64,000 nucleotides of DNA from NCBI RefSeq assembly GCF_001921215.1, contig NZ_MSIF01000009.1, positions 62,001-126,000 of the forward strand, read 5' to 3'. Origin of the DNA: Actinophytocola xinjiangensis. GTDB lineage: Bacteria > Actinomycetota > Actinomycetes > Mycobacteriales > Pseudonocardiaceae. The notes beneath the pieces were generated by a model. It was not told the DNA's origin. It ran no database searches and saw only the letters and a program-made list of their open reading frames with translations. Below, piece after piece: positions 28,761 through 37,011 of the stretch. Made by a program: the position numbers and the translations under genes. Positions within the stretch are counted from its first letter, which is position 1. Every line of letters begins with the position of its first letter.

Positions 28761-31564
28761 GCGACCCGTTCGACACCGCACGGCTTCGGGAGGCCGTGCT
28801 TGCCGCCTGGCGGACGTCGCCTACCCGGCTTCGGGAGGATGCCAATGCCGAGGAGGACCTCTACCTCGGCGGGTATCGGGACCGGCTGCTGGTCGAGCTG
28901 GCGCAGAACGCCGCCGACGCGGCGCAGGCCGCCGGAGTGGCGGGCCATCTGAGGGTCTCCCTCGTCGGCGACGAGCTTCGGGTGGCCAACACCGGTCGTC
29001 CGCTGGACGCGGCCGGGGTCGCGTCGCTCGCGTCCCTGCGGGCCTCGGCCAAGGAGCACGGGGTCGGGCAGTTCGGGCTGGGGTTCGCGGCCGTTCTGAC
29101 CGTGTGTGACGAGCCCCGCGTGGTGTCGCGGACCGGGGGTGTGGCCTTCTCGGCCGCGCGGACCCGGGAGGAGTTGGGGACCACCGACCGGGTTCCGGTG
29201 CTGCGGCTGGTCTGGCCGACCGACGAGGACCCGGTGCCGGACGGGTTCGACACCGAGGTGCGGCTGCCACTCAAGGACGAGCCGCCGGAGTTCTCCGGGC
29301 AGGCCGTCGATCTGCTGCTCGCGCTCGACGGGCTCGACCGGATCGACATCGGTGGGCGCAGCTGGCGTCGCGACGGCGACGACCTGTACGGGCCGGACGG
29401 CGTCACCCACTGGACGATCGTGCGGGAGTCCGGTGAGCTGCCGCCGGAACTCACCGGCGGACTACCCACCGAACACCGTCCACAGTGGACCATCTGTTGG
29501 GCCTACGCGGACGGGCAGCCGGACCAGGTGCTGCACGCGCCGACACCGACCGACGAACGGCTTTCGTTGCCGGCCAGACTGATCGCCACCCTGCCGGTCG
29601 AGCCGTCGCGCCGGCGGATCATGCCGGGACCGGCCACCGACGCGGTGCTCGACGCCGCCGTGCGGCTCTACCCGAAACTGCTCGACAAGGTCGATCGGCC
29701 GACGGAACTGGTGCCGCTGCCCGGTTTCCCACTGTCCGAAGTGGACGACCGGCTTCGACAGGGGATCACGTCGGTCCTGCGCAACACGGCCTGGCTGCCC
29801 ACCCCCAACGGTGACCCCGTCTCCCCCGGCAAGGCCGCGCTGCTGCCCACCGACAGCCCGGCGCTGGCCGAACTGCTCGCCGACGTCGTCCCGGGGCTGG
29901 TCACCGCCGAGTACGCCGCCCCCGAGCACGCCGCCGCGCTCGCCGCCCTGGACACCACCCGGCTGCACACCGCCGACATCGTCGCCGCCGTCACCGGGAT
30001 CGACCGGCCACCGTCCTGGTGGTACCGGCTCTACGACGCCCTCTCGCCGATCGCCGAGGTGGACTCCGACGCCAGGGAGGCGCTCGGTGGGCTGCCCGTG
30101 CCGATGGCCGACGGCCGCACCATCCCCGGGCCGCGCGGCGCGCTGATCGTCGACGGCGACGTCGACCACTCCTTCGGCGACGCCGTGCACCCCGAGGCCG
30201 CCCACCCGCTGCTCGAACGACTCGGCGCCCGCCGGGGCGGCACCGCCGACCTGCTGGACTCGCTGCGCGAGGCCGTCGAACGCAGCGTCGACGACGCCGA
30301 GTCCGGAATGGACATCGACGACCTGCGGGACAGCGTCCTCACGCTCGTGGCCGCCGCCGGGGCCCGGCAGGGCGAGTACCCGTGGCTGTCGGCGCTGGCG
30401 CTGCGCGACGAGGCCGGCGACCACCGCCGCGCCGACGAGCTCGCCCTGCCCGACGCGCCGCTGCTCGACCTGCTCGACGACGACACCCCGGTCGGCGTCC
30501 TGCACCCGGACACCGTCACCACCTGGCCGCGCCACGTGCTCACCGCCGTCGGCGTGCTGGACACCTTCGCCGTGGTCGTCGACGAGGCCCCGTCCGCACC
30601 CGACCACGACCTGCCCGACGAGCGGGACTGGTGGGACTCGCTGGCCGAGCCGCCGCACCGGATGACCGCCGTCCGCGACCTCGACCTGGTCGCCGAGCAC
30701 GCCTGGCCGGCGGCGCTGCGCCTGCTGGCCGGCGACCCGGACACCTGGCGAGCCATGCACGAACCCGGAGGCCACACCGGCTGGTGGCTGGCCAATCACG
30801 CCGTGCTGGACGACCACGCGCCCCACGAGTTGCGGCTGCCCGACGCCGGGGCGCTCGCCGGGCTCTACGACCCGGTGCCGCCGGTCGACGTCGACCCGTC
30901 GGTGCTGCGCGCGATCGGTGTGCGCGAGGAGCTCGACCTGACCGGCCCGGACGACGCCGAGGACCTGCTCGACCGGCTCGCCGACCAGAACCGCCAGGTC
31001 ACCACCGGTACCGCGATGCGCGCGCACGCCGCGATCGCCGAGGCCGTCCAGGACGGGGTGCTCAGCGCCGAGGACGTGCGTCCGCCGGTCGCCGTGCGCC
31101 CGCTGACCGGCGGCGTGCTGCCGGCGTCCGAGGCGATGGTGCTCGACGCGCCGTGGGTGCTCGGCGTCGCGTCCGGCGAGCGGGTGGTCTCGGCCGGTCC
31201 GGACTTCGCGCTGGCCGAGCCGCTGGCCGACGTGCTCGACGTGCCGCTGGCCACCGAGGTCGTCGTCGGCGTGATCCGTGAGCAGGCGCAACCGGTGCTC
31301 TGGGCCGACCTGGGCGCGGTGGTCGACGCCTGCGACCTGGCCGGGCTGGAGGTGCCGGCCGGCGGGCCGTTGGTGCACGAGCGGCTGACCGTGCGGATCG
31401 GCCTGGCCGACCACGAGGTCGCCTGGTGGGTCGACCGCGACGTCGTGCACTGCACCGACTCCACCGAGGGCATGGCCCGCGCGCTGGCCTGGTCCACCGA
31501 CCGCTGGGAGGAGCGGCACACGTTCGCCGCGCTCCTGGAGGATCCCGAAAGCCTCCTCGGCTGA
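28757..31564 (+). CDS. GHKL ATPase, sacsin/Hsp90-like
   Basis: Large cytoplasmic protein of 935 aa with an N-terminal GHKL ATPase domain (about 1-210): N-box ELAQNAADAA (47-56), the ANTGRPL loop (77-83) and the G2 box GQFGLGF (104-110). This is the arrangement of Hsp90-like and sacsin-repeat ATPases, where the phosphorylation and client-binding regions differ from kinases. The remaining 700 residues are acidic, helical, and carry no motif I recognise. GTG 28757 in the GTGA overlap with the DUF3027 stop is preferred over GTG 28742. Probably a chaperone-like partner of DUF3027; the function is unknown. Confidence 0.8.
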   Translation: MSDPFDTARLREAVLAAWRTSPTRLREDANAEEDLYLGGYRDRLLVELAQNAADAAQAAGVAGHLRVSLVGDELRVANTGRPLDAAGVASLASLRASAKEHGVGQFGLGFAAVLTVCDEPRVVSRTGGVAFSAARTREELGTTDRVPVLRLVWPTDEDPVPDGFDTEVRLPLKDEPPEFSGQAVDLLLALDGLDRIDIGGRSWRRDGDDLYGPDGVTHWTIVRESGELPPELTGGLPTEHRPQWTICWAYADGQPDQVLHAPTPTDERLSLPARLIATLPVEPSRRRIMPGPATDAVLDAAVRLYPKLLDKVDRPTELVPLPGFPLSEVDDRLRQGITSVLRNTAWLPTPNGDPVSPGKAALLPTDSPALAELLADVVPGLVTAEYAAPEHAAALAALDTTRLHTADIVAAVTGIDRPPSWWYRLYDALSPIAEVDSDAREALGGLPVPMADGRTIPGPRGALIVDGDVDHSFGDAVHPEAAHPLLERLGARRGGTADLLDSLREAVERSVDDAESGMDIDDLRDSVLTLVAAAGARQGEYPWLSALALRDEAGDHRRADELALPDAPLLDLLDDDTPVGVLHPDTVTTWPRHVLTAVGVLDTFAVVVDEAPSAPDHDLPDERDWWDSLAEPPHRMTAVRDLDLVAEHAWPAALRLLAGDPDTWRAMHEPGGHTGWWLANHAVLDDHAPHELRLPDAGALAGLYDPVPPVDVDPSVLRAIGVREELDLTGPDDAEDLLDRLADQNRQVTTGTAMRAHAAIAEAVQDGVLSAEDVRPPVAVRPLTGGVLPASEAMVLDAPWVLGVASGERVVSAGPDFALAEPLADVLDVPLATEVVVGVIREQAQPVLWADLGAVVDACDLAGLEVPAGGPLVHERLTVRIGLADHEVAWWVDRDVVHCTDSTEGMARALAWSTDRWEERHTFAALLEDPESLLG

Positions 31565-31589
31565 GTCCGGACTCTGTCACCATCAGGGC

Positions 31590-32081
31590 GTGACCAAGCG
31601 TGTCGTGCTGCTCGTCGTGGGTGCGCTGCTGGTGGGCGCCGGTGCGCTCGTGGCGACCCTGCGGATCACCGGCGGGCAGGACCCGCCGCCGGCCGAGGCC
31701 AGGACGACCCCGACGACCTCCGCCACGGTCGGCGAGGACGACGTGATCTGCCTGATCATCGGCGGCGAGTTCCAGGTGCGGATCTACTTCGCCGACGACG
31801 ACGCGGACGCGACGATGTCCCGGGCGGCCGAGCGGCTGCGGGCGGACCCGCGCGTCCAGGAGGTCGCCACCGAGACCCGGGCGCAGGCCTACGAGCGGTT
31901 CACGGAGCTGTTCTCCGAGCAGGACCCCGAGCTGGTCGCGTTGACCGGGCCGGAGGACATGTCGGCCACGGTCGACGTCGCGCCGGTCGAGGGGGTCACC
32001 ACCGCCGAGCTCGCCCAGGCCCTGGAAACCGAGCTGACCGTGTACAGCAAGATCGAGGAACGGGCCTGCCGGACCCGCTAG
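31590..32081 (+). CDS. Single-pass protein with FtsX-ectodomain-like domain
   Basis: 163-aa protein with one N-terminal membrane helix (about 5-24) and an extracytoplasmic domain (about 48-163). The domain resembles the FtsX extracellular domain that activates peptidoglycan hydrolases: an FQVRIYFADDDADATMSRAAERLRADPRVQEVATETRAQAYERF stretch followed by an ELVALTGPEDMSATVDV stretch, plus two cysteines (VICLI and ERACRTR) that could form a disulfide. No FtsE, FtsX permease helices or catalytic domain is present. GTG start, 25 nt after the GHKL ATPase stop, so probably the same operon. The stop codons of this and the convergent gene share CTAG. Confidence 0.75.
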   Translation: MTKRVVLLVVGALLVGAGALVATLRITGGQDPPPAEARTTPTTSATVGEDDVICLIIGGEFQVRIYFADDDADATMSRAAERLRADPRVQEVATETRAQAYERFTELFSEQDPELVALTGPEDMSATVDVAPVEGVTTAELAQALETELTVYSKIEERACRTR

Positions 32082-32368
32082 TCGATCTTCTGGGCGCCGC
32101 GCGCGCCCCGGCGGGACGCGTTGCGCTGCCAGATCATGATCGGCACGCCGATCAGTCCGAGGACGAACCCGGCCAGTGCCGTCCACATCCAGATCGGCGG
32201 GAACACGCCGAAGCCGTAGTGGCCGACGGCCAGCACCACGAGCGCCAGCAGCCACAGCGCCGTCCCCCCGTAGACCACCGGCGCGAGGGCGAGCAACCGG
32301 GGCGGTAGTGGCTCGGGAGGTGACTTCTGCGTTGCGATTGGCGCGTTGGGTTTGGCATCACCGGGCAC
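32078..32368 (-). CDS. DUF2530 membrane protein
   Basis: Conserved 96-aa actinobacterial membrane protein of unknown function (M. tuberculosis Rv0879c counterpart). A short proline-rich N-terminus (EPLPPRLLALAPVVYGGTALW) leads into two helices (about 30-52 and 60-80) and a basic tail (QRNASRRGARGAQ). GTG start. It is divergent from the purine permease gene, with only 20 bp between starts, so the two promoters must overlap. Confidence 0.85.
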   Translation of the reverse strand: MPGDAKPNAPIATQKSPPEPLPPRLLALAPVVYGGTALWLLALVVLAVGHYGFGVFPPIWMWTALAGFVLGLIGVPIMIWQRNASRRGARGAQKID

Positions 32369-32388
32369 GTGCGCGAGGCTACCGCCCC

Positions 32389-33855
32389 ATGAGCACCAGC
32401 ACCGCCGCCCGCTCCCGGCTGGATCGGTTCTTCAAGATCAGCGAGCGCGGCTCGACCACGGCCACGGAGATCCGTGGCGGCCTGGTCACGTTCGTGACCA
32501 TGGCCTACATCATCGTGCTGAACCCGTTGATCATCGGCAGCTTCTCGGCAGACCCGAACGACCCGTCGACCCACGACGACAAGTTCGGCGCGATCCTGCC
32601 GATGGGGCAGGTGGCGGCGGTCACCGCGCTGGTCGCGGGTGTCATGACGATCCTGTTCGGACTCGTCGCCAACTACCCGTTCGCCCTGGCCACAGGCCTG
32701 GGCATCAACGCGTTCGTCGCGGTCACCATCGCGCCGCAGATGAGCTGGCCGGCGGCGATGGGGCTGGTGCTGGTCAACGGGGTCGTGGTGCTGATCCTGG
32801 TGGTCACCGGCGTGCGGACGATGGTGTTCAACGCGGTACCGCCCTCGCTCAAGTCGGCGATCGCGGTCGGTATCGGGCTGTTCATCACGCTCATCGGCCT
32901 GGTCGACGCCGGGTTCGTCCGCCGGGTGCCGGACGTCGCGAACACGACAGTCCCGGTTGGACTGGGCATCAACGGCTCGATCGCGTCCTGGCCGACGCTG
33001 GTGTTCGTGCTCGGGTTGCTGCTGACCGGCATCCTGGTGGCCAAGCGGGTCAAGGGCGCGATCCTGATCGGCGTGCTCGGCTCGACGGTCATCGCGATCA
33101 TCGTCGAGTCCATTGTGGATGCCGGGCCGTCGATGGGGACCAACCCGAAGGGCTGGAACCTCGGCTACCCGGCGGTGCCCGACGACGTGGTCGGCACGCC
33201 GGACCTGTCGCTGGTCGGCGCGTTCAACTTCGACGCCTGGGTGCAGGTGCCGGTGATCACCGCCGTGCTGCTGGTGTTCACCCTGGTACTGACCGACTTC
33301 TTCGACACCATCGGCACCATGACCGGCCTGGGCAAGGAGGGCAGGCTGCTGCGCCAGGACGGCACGCTGCCCGGGGTCGGCAAGGCGCTGTTCGTCGACG
33401 GTGTGGGCGCGGTGGCCGGCGGCGCGGCCTCGTCGAGCTCGAACACGGTCTACGTCGAGTCGGCGGCCGGTATCGCCGAGGGCGCGCGGACGGGCCTGGC
33501 GAACGTGGTCACCGGCCTGCTGTTCATCGCCGCGATGTTCTTCACCCCGCTGTACGAGGCGGTGCCGGTGGAGGCGGCCGCACCGGCGCTGGTGATCGTC
33601 GGCGTGCTGATGATGGCCCAGATCAAGGAGATCGACTTCGACGACTTCACGGTCGCGCTGCCGGCGTTCCTGACGATCGTGGTCATGCCGTTCACGTACT
33701 CGATCGCCAACGGCATCGGCGCCGGGTTCGTGAGTTACGTGGTGCTGCGGGCGGTGACCGGCCGGCTGCGGGGCATCCACCCGCTGCTGTGGATCGTGGC
33801 CGCGCTGTTTGTGGTGTACTTCGCGATCGGGCCGATTCGGGCAGCCTTCGCCTGA
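32389..33855 (+). CDS. NCS2-family (AzgA-like) purine permease
   Basis: Proton-coupled uptake of adenine, guanine or hypoxanthine, 488 aa with about 13 membrane helices. Hallmarks are RGGLVTFVTMAYIIVLNP at the N-terminus, ANYPFALATGLGINAFVAV, FDTIGTMTGLG, and the SSSNTVYVESAAGIAEGARTGLANVVTGLLF region, which together are specific for the AzgA subgroup of NCS2. The frame is open upstream, but ATG 32389 gives the family N-terminus (STAARSRLDRFFKISERGSTTATEIRGG). It precedes the marR gene by 31 bp. Confidence 0.93.
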   Translation: MSTSTAARSRLDRFFKISERGSTTATEIRGGLVTFVTMAYIIVLNPLIIGSFSADPNDPSTHDDKFGAILPMGQVAAVTALVAGVMTILFGLVANYPFALATGLGINAFVAVTIAPQMSWPAAMGLVLVNGVVVLILVVTGVRTMVFNAVPPSLKSAIAVGIGLFITLIGLVDAGFVRRVPDVANTTVPVGLGINGSIASWPTLVFVLGLLLTGILVAKRVKGAILIGVLGSTVIAIIVESIVDAGPSMGTNPKGWNLGYPAVPDDVVGTPDLSLVGAFNFDAWVQVPVITAVLLVFTLVLTDFFDTIGTMTGLGKEGRLLRQDGTLPGVGKALFVDGVGAVAGGAASSSSNTVYVESAAGIAEGARTGLANVVTGLLFIAAMFFTPLYEAVPVEAAAPALVIVGVLMMAQIKEIDFDDFTVALPAFLTIVVMPFTYSIANGIGAGFVSYVVLRAVTGRLRGIHPLLWIVAALFVVYFAIGPIRAAFA

Positions 33856-33886
33856 CTTCACGCAGGTCGTGAGGTATGCTAACGAT

Positions 33887-34333
33887 GTGTCGAAAAGTGA
33901 GCAGGACGTAGCCGAACGCTCGCTCGCCAGCCGCCTGCGGCTGGCGACGGTCCGGCTCAACCGCAGGCTTCGCGCCCAGCGGACTGACTCCTCGGTCACG
34001 CTCACCCAACTGTCAGCGTTGTCCTGCCTGTACAAGTGCGGTCCGCTCACGCCAGGTGAGCTGGCCGCCAAGGAGGTTGTCCAGCCCCCGTCCATGACCA
34101 GGGTGATCGCCGCTCTCGAGGAAGCCGGCTACGTCAGCCGCCGACCGCACCCCAGCGACGGCCGGCAGGCCATCGTCGAGATCACCGTGGAAGGGAGTGC
34201 GCTCATCCTGGCCGACATCTCCGCCCGTGAGGCCTGGCTGGACAAGCGACTGGCCGAACTGAGCCCCACGGAGCTGGACCTGCTGTCCGAGGCCGCGGAG
34301 ATCATCGACCGGTTGGCGAGCCAACAGGATTAG
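33887..34333 (+). CDS. MarR-family transcriptional regulator
   Basis: Winged-helix repressor of 148 aa, counterpart of M. tuberculosis Rv0880. The wHTH core runs from about 35 to 100 (VTLTQLSALSCLYKCGPLTPGELAAKEVVQPPSMTRVIAALEEAGYVSR), followed by the wing RRPHPSDGRQAIVEI. GTG start at 33887. TATGCT (33875-33880) lies only 7 nt before it, so a leaderless or very short-leader transcript is likely. The stop overlaps the MFS start by one base (TAGTG). The pair suggests a drug-responsive efflux unit in which the regulator controls the exporter. Confidence 0.92.
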   Translation: MSKSEQDVAERSLASRLRLATVRLNRRLRAQRTDSSVTLTQLSALSCLYKCGPLTPGELAAKEVVQPPSMTRVIAALEEAGYVSRRPHPSDGRQAIVEITVEGSALILADISAREAWLDKRLAELSPTELDLLSEAAEIIDRLASQQD

Positions 34334-35715
34334 TGACAGACACCAGAAAGACGAGTGACCCAACAGGCAGTTCTCCCAGGACGACCGGTTCGCCTCGAGC
34401 CGCGCTCGTCGACCCGTCGAAGACCGGACGGAACCATCGGGGCATGTTCGGATCCCTGCGCGTACGCAACTACCGGTTGTTCGCGTCCGGCCAGGTGATC
34501 TCCAACGTCGGTACCTGGATGCAGCGCATCGCCCAGGACTGGCTGGTTCTCGAACTCTCCGGCTACGACCCGGTGGCCCTCGGTGTGGCCGCCGCGCTCC
34601 AGTTCCTGCCGACGCTGCTGTTCACCCTGTGGGCCGGGGTGCTGGCCGACCGCCACGACAAGCGGATGATGCTGATCCTCGTCCAGTCCGGGATGGCGGC
34701 GTGTGCGCTGGCCCTGGGGCTGCTGGACGTGACCGGCCTGGTCGTGCTGTGGCACGTGTACCTGCTGTGCTTCGTGTTCGGCATGTTCACGGCGGTGGAT
34801 CCACCCGTTCGGCAGGCGTTCGTCGGCGAGATGGTCGGCAAGGACAACATCACCAACGCCGTCGCGCTGAACTCGTCGATGTTCAACCTGGCCAGGGTCG
34901 TCGGGCCGGCCATCGCCGGTGTGATGATCATCTGGACCGGGACCGGCTGGGTGTTCCTGGTCAACGCGGTCACGACGCTGGCGGTGATCACCAACCTGGC
35001 CCGGATGAACCCCGCCGAGCTGGAACGCCAGCCCAAGCCGGCCAGCCGCCGTGGGCAGCTGCGGGAGGCGCTGCGCTACGTCCGCACCCGGCCCGACATC
35101 CTGACCGTGCTGGTCATGGTGTTCTTCGTCAGCACGTTCGCGTTCACGTTCTTCACCACGCTGGCGATCGCCGCCGCGAACGTCTTCCACCGGGAGGCCG
35201 ACGGGTACGGGCTGCTGTCGACCCTGCTGGCCGTGGGGTCGCTGACCGGGTCGCTGCTGGCCGTGCGGCGCAGCACCCGCCGGGCGCCGGGGATGCGGTT
35301 GCTGATCGGCTCGGCGTTCGTGTTCGGGCTGCTGGAGGCGCTGACCGGGCTGATGCCCAGCTACCTGCTGTTCGGGCTGGCGCTCATTCCCACCGGGATC
35401 GCCATGATCACGTTCATGAACACGGCGAACAGTGTTGTTCAGCTGGCCACGACTCCGGAGATGCGGGGCCGGGTGATGGCGCTCTACATGCTGGTGTTCA
35501 TCGGCGGGAATCCGGTGGGGGCGCCGATGACGGGGTGGCTGGCCGCCGAGTTCGGCGGGCGGTCGCCGTTCGTCATCGGTGGGGTGATCGCGGCGTTGGC
35601 GGCGGTGGCGTGTGGCGTGTACCTCGGGCGGCGGGGCGGGTTGATCACTCGGTTGCGCCGGTCTCGCGTGGTCGCGGGGAGCGAGGTGTCCCGTGAGGAA
35701 CCCGCTCAGGTCTGA
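34333..35715 (+). CDS. MFS exporter (EntS-like) under MarR control
   Basis: Twelve-helix major facilitator of 460 aa of the MFS_3/EntS type. A basic 40-residue N-terminus precedes the first helix; the motif FGSLRVRNYRLFASGQVISNVGTWMQRIAQDWLVLELSG and the loop VLADRHDKRMMLI are typical of this group, as is MRGRVMALYMLVFIGGNPVGAPMTGW in the C-terminal half. The GTG start overlaps marR by one base. An iron box lies 17 bp downstream of its stop; it cannot control this gene's own start. EntS relatives export siderophores or drugs; substrate unknown. Confidence 0.9.
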   Translation: MTDTRKTSDPTGSSPRTTGSPRAALVDPSKTGRNHRGMFGSLRVRNYRLFASGQVISNVGTWMQRIAQDWLVLELSGYDPVALGVAAALQFLPTLLFTLWAGVLADRHDKRMMLILVQSGMAACALALGLLDVTGLVVLWHVYLLCFVFGMFTAVDPPVRQAFVGEMVGKDNITNAVALNSSMFNLARVVGPAIAGVMIIWTGTGWVFLVNAVTTLAVITNLARMNPAELERQPKPASRRGQLREALRYVRTRPDILTVLVMVFFVSTFAFTFFTTLAIAAANVFHREADGYGLLSTLLAVGSLTGSLLAVRRSTRRAPGMRLLIGSAFVFGLLEALTGLMPSYLLFGLALIPTGIAMITFMNTANSVVQLATTPEMRGRVMALYMLVFIGGNPVGAPMTGWLAAEFGGRSPFVIGGVIAALAAVACGVYLGRRGGLITRLRRSRVVAGSEVSREEPAQV

Positions 35716-35732
35716 GCCCCTGGACGAACAGG

Positions 35733-35751
35733 GCAAGTTAGGCTAACCTAA
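35733..35751. promoter_or_regulatory. IdeR/DtxR-type iron box
   Basis: The 19-mer agrees at 16 of 19 positions with the iron-box consensus TTAGGTTAGGCTAACCTAA; the 14 bases TTAGGCTAACCTAA (35738-35751) are exact. It lies between the convergent MFS and HAD genes. TGGACG (35721-35726) and TAACCT (35744-35749) with a 17-bp spacer form a plus-strand promoter whose -10 is inside the box, so holo-regulator would block it. Confidence 0.75.
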
Positions 35752-35755
35752 GCGA

Positions 35756-35837
35756 AGTCGCTTCGTGGTGGGAGTGACAGTCAGTTCGGGAACACGCGAG
35801 ACCCCGGTCCTGGTGGACCGGGGTCTCGCACTTTCTC
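35756..35837 (+). ncRNA. Candidate iron-responsive small RNA
   Basis: Starting about 7 nt after the -10 element inside the iron box, a transcript would run roughly 80 nt with no plausible ORF and end at a perfect intrinsic terminator. A small stem (CGAAG-TCG-CTTCG, 35753-35765) precedes a G-rich unstructured middle section. It would be made when iron is low. M. tuberculosis has an IdeR-regulated sRNA of similar build (MrsI), but synteny is not shared and homology is not claimed. Existence is inference from sequence. Confidence 0.45.
35796..35837 (+). terminator. Strong intrinsic terminator
   Basis: A perfect 15-bp stem, GCGAGACCCCGGTCC (35796-35810) with GGACCGGGGTCTCGC (35815-35829), loop TGGT, followed by ACTTTCTC. 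The T-rich side is on the plus strand, so it ends transcripts from the MFS gene or from the iron-box promoter. It touches the 3' end of the convergent HAD gene. Confidence 0.85.
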
Positions 35838-36621
35838 AGCTGTCCCCGAACGGTGAGTCGGTGTGGCCGACCAGGTCGGCCACGGACTCCACGATGCGAC
35901 TCGGACGGTAGGGGAACTTCTCCGCCGTGGAGGCCGAGGAGATGCCGGTCAGCACCAGGATCGTCCGCAGGCCGGCCTCCAGGCCCGCGCGGACGTCGGT
36001 GTCCATGCGGTCGCCGATCATCAGGGTGGACTCCGAGTGCGCCCCCAGCGCCCGCAGGGCGGAGCGCATCATCAGGGGGTTCGGCTTGCCAACGAAGTAC
36101 GGCGCGTGGCCGGTGGCCCGCTCGATGAGCGCCGCCACCGAGCCCGTGGCCGGCAGGGAGCCCTCCCTCGACGGGCCGGTGGAGTCCGGGTTGGTGGCGA
36201 TGAACCTGGCGCCCTGCTCGATCAGGCGGATGGCCGTCGTGATCGCCGTGAAGCTGTAGGTCCTGGTCTCCCCGAGGACGACGTAGTCCGGGTCGCGGTC
36301 GGTCAGGACGTAGCCGATCTCGTGCAGGGCCGTGGTCAGGCCCGACTCGCCGATGACGTACGCCGAGCCCTCCGGGCGCTGGGAGTCCAGGAACGTCGCC
36401 GTGGCCAGGGCCGAGGTCCAGATCGACCCCTCGGGGACCTCCAGGCCGCTGCGGCGCAGCCTGGCCCGCAGGTCGCGCGGGGTGTAGATCGAGTTGTTCG
36501 TCAGTACCAGGAACTTCGTTTCCTTCGCGCGCAGCTCCTCCAGCAGCTTGTCCGCGCCGGGCACGAGGTGCTCCTCGTGCACCAGGACACCGTCCATGTC
36601 CATGAGATAAGTCCAGGCCAT
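35836..36621 (-). CDS. HAD-IIA (NagD-type) phosphatase
   Basis: Haloacid dehalogenase superfamily phosphatase, 261 aa. Motif I is DMDGVLV with nucleophile D8 and general acid D10, motif II TNNS, motif III GKPNPLM lysine, and motif IV GDRMDTD. The C2B cap between motifs II and III places it with NagD/p-nitrophenyl phosphatases acting on nucleotides or sugar phosphates. ATG start. It is divergent from moaD with 22 bp between starts, so the promoters are compact. Confidence 0.93.
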   Translation of the reverse strand: MAWTYLMDMDGVLVHEEHLVPGADKLLEELRAKETKFLVLTNNSIYTPRDLRARLRRSGLEVPEGSIWTSALATATFLDSQRPEGSAYVIGESGLTTALHEIGYVLTDRDPDYVVLGETRTYSFTAITTAIRLIEQGARFIATNPDSTGPSREGSLPATGSVAALIERATGHAPYFVGKPNPLMMRSALRALGAHSESTLMIGDRMDTDVRAGLEAGLRTILVLTGISSASTAEKFPYRPSRIVESVADLVGHTDSPFGDS

Positions 36622-36643
36622 GCGAGAACGCTAACCTGTCAGG

Positions 36644-36916
36644 GTGACTACTGCCCCACCCAGCGCTACGGTGCGTGTGCGCTACTTCGCCGGGGCCAGG
36701 GCAGCCTCCGGCGTGAACGAAGAGACCATCGAGGTACCCCAGGGCGCCACGGTGCGTGACCTCGTGGCCGAGCTGGCCGAGCGGCACGGCGACACGCTGA
36801 CCCGCGTCCTGACCGCCTGCAGCTTCCTGCTCGACGGGGTCGCCGTGCGCGACCAGACCCTCACCCTGCCGGACGGTTCGGGGGTCGATGTGCTCCCGCC
36901 CTTCGCCGGGGGCTGA
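36644..36916 (+). CDS. moaD: Molybdopterin synthase small subunit
   Basis: Ubiquitin-fold sulfur carrier of 90 aa for molybdopterin synthesis. It ends in the required C-terminal Gly-Gly (PPFAGG), which is adenylated and thiocarboxylated before transferring sulfur in MoaD/MoaE. GTG start. Corresponds by neighbourhood to moaD2 (Rv0868c). The partner MoaE is the second half of the fused protein encoded at 38364-39371, on the other side of rpf. No MoaA, MoaB or sulfur-activating MoeB gene lies in the window, so the rest of the pathway is encoded elsewhere. Confidence 0.93.
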   Translation: MTTAPPSATVRVRYFAGARAASGVNEETIEVPQGATVRDLVAELAERHGDTLTRVLTACSFLLDGVAVRDQTLTLPDGSGVDVLPPFAGG

Positions 36917-37011
36917 ACGGCGCCGGCCCAGGTCGGGCCGTATTTCCCCGCATTGCCGGGCCATCAATTACCGGTTCGCGTTCGCGTTCGGTGAATCGAC
37001 GCGTTATGGTC

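Noticed and set aside
35733-35751. Iron box as operator of the MFS exporter
   Set aside because: The box is downstream of that gene's stop; it cannot repress the start. The exporter start is fused to marR.
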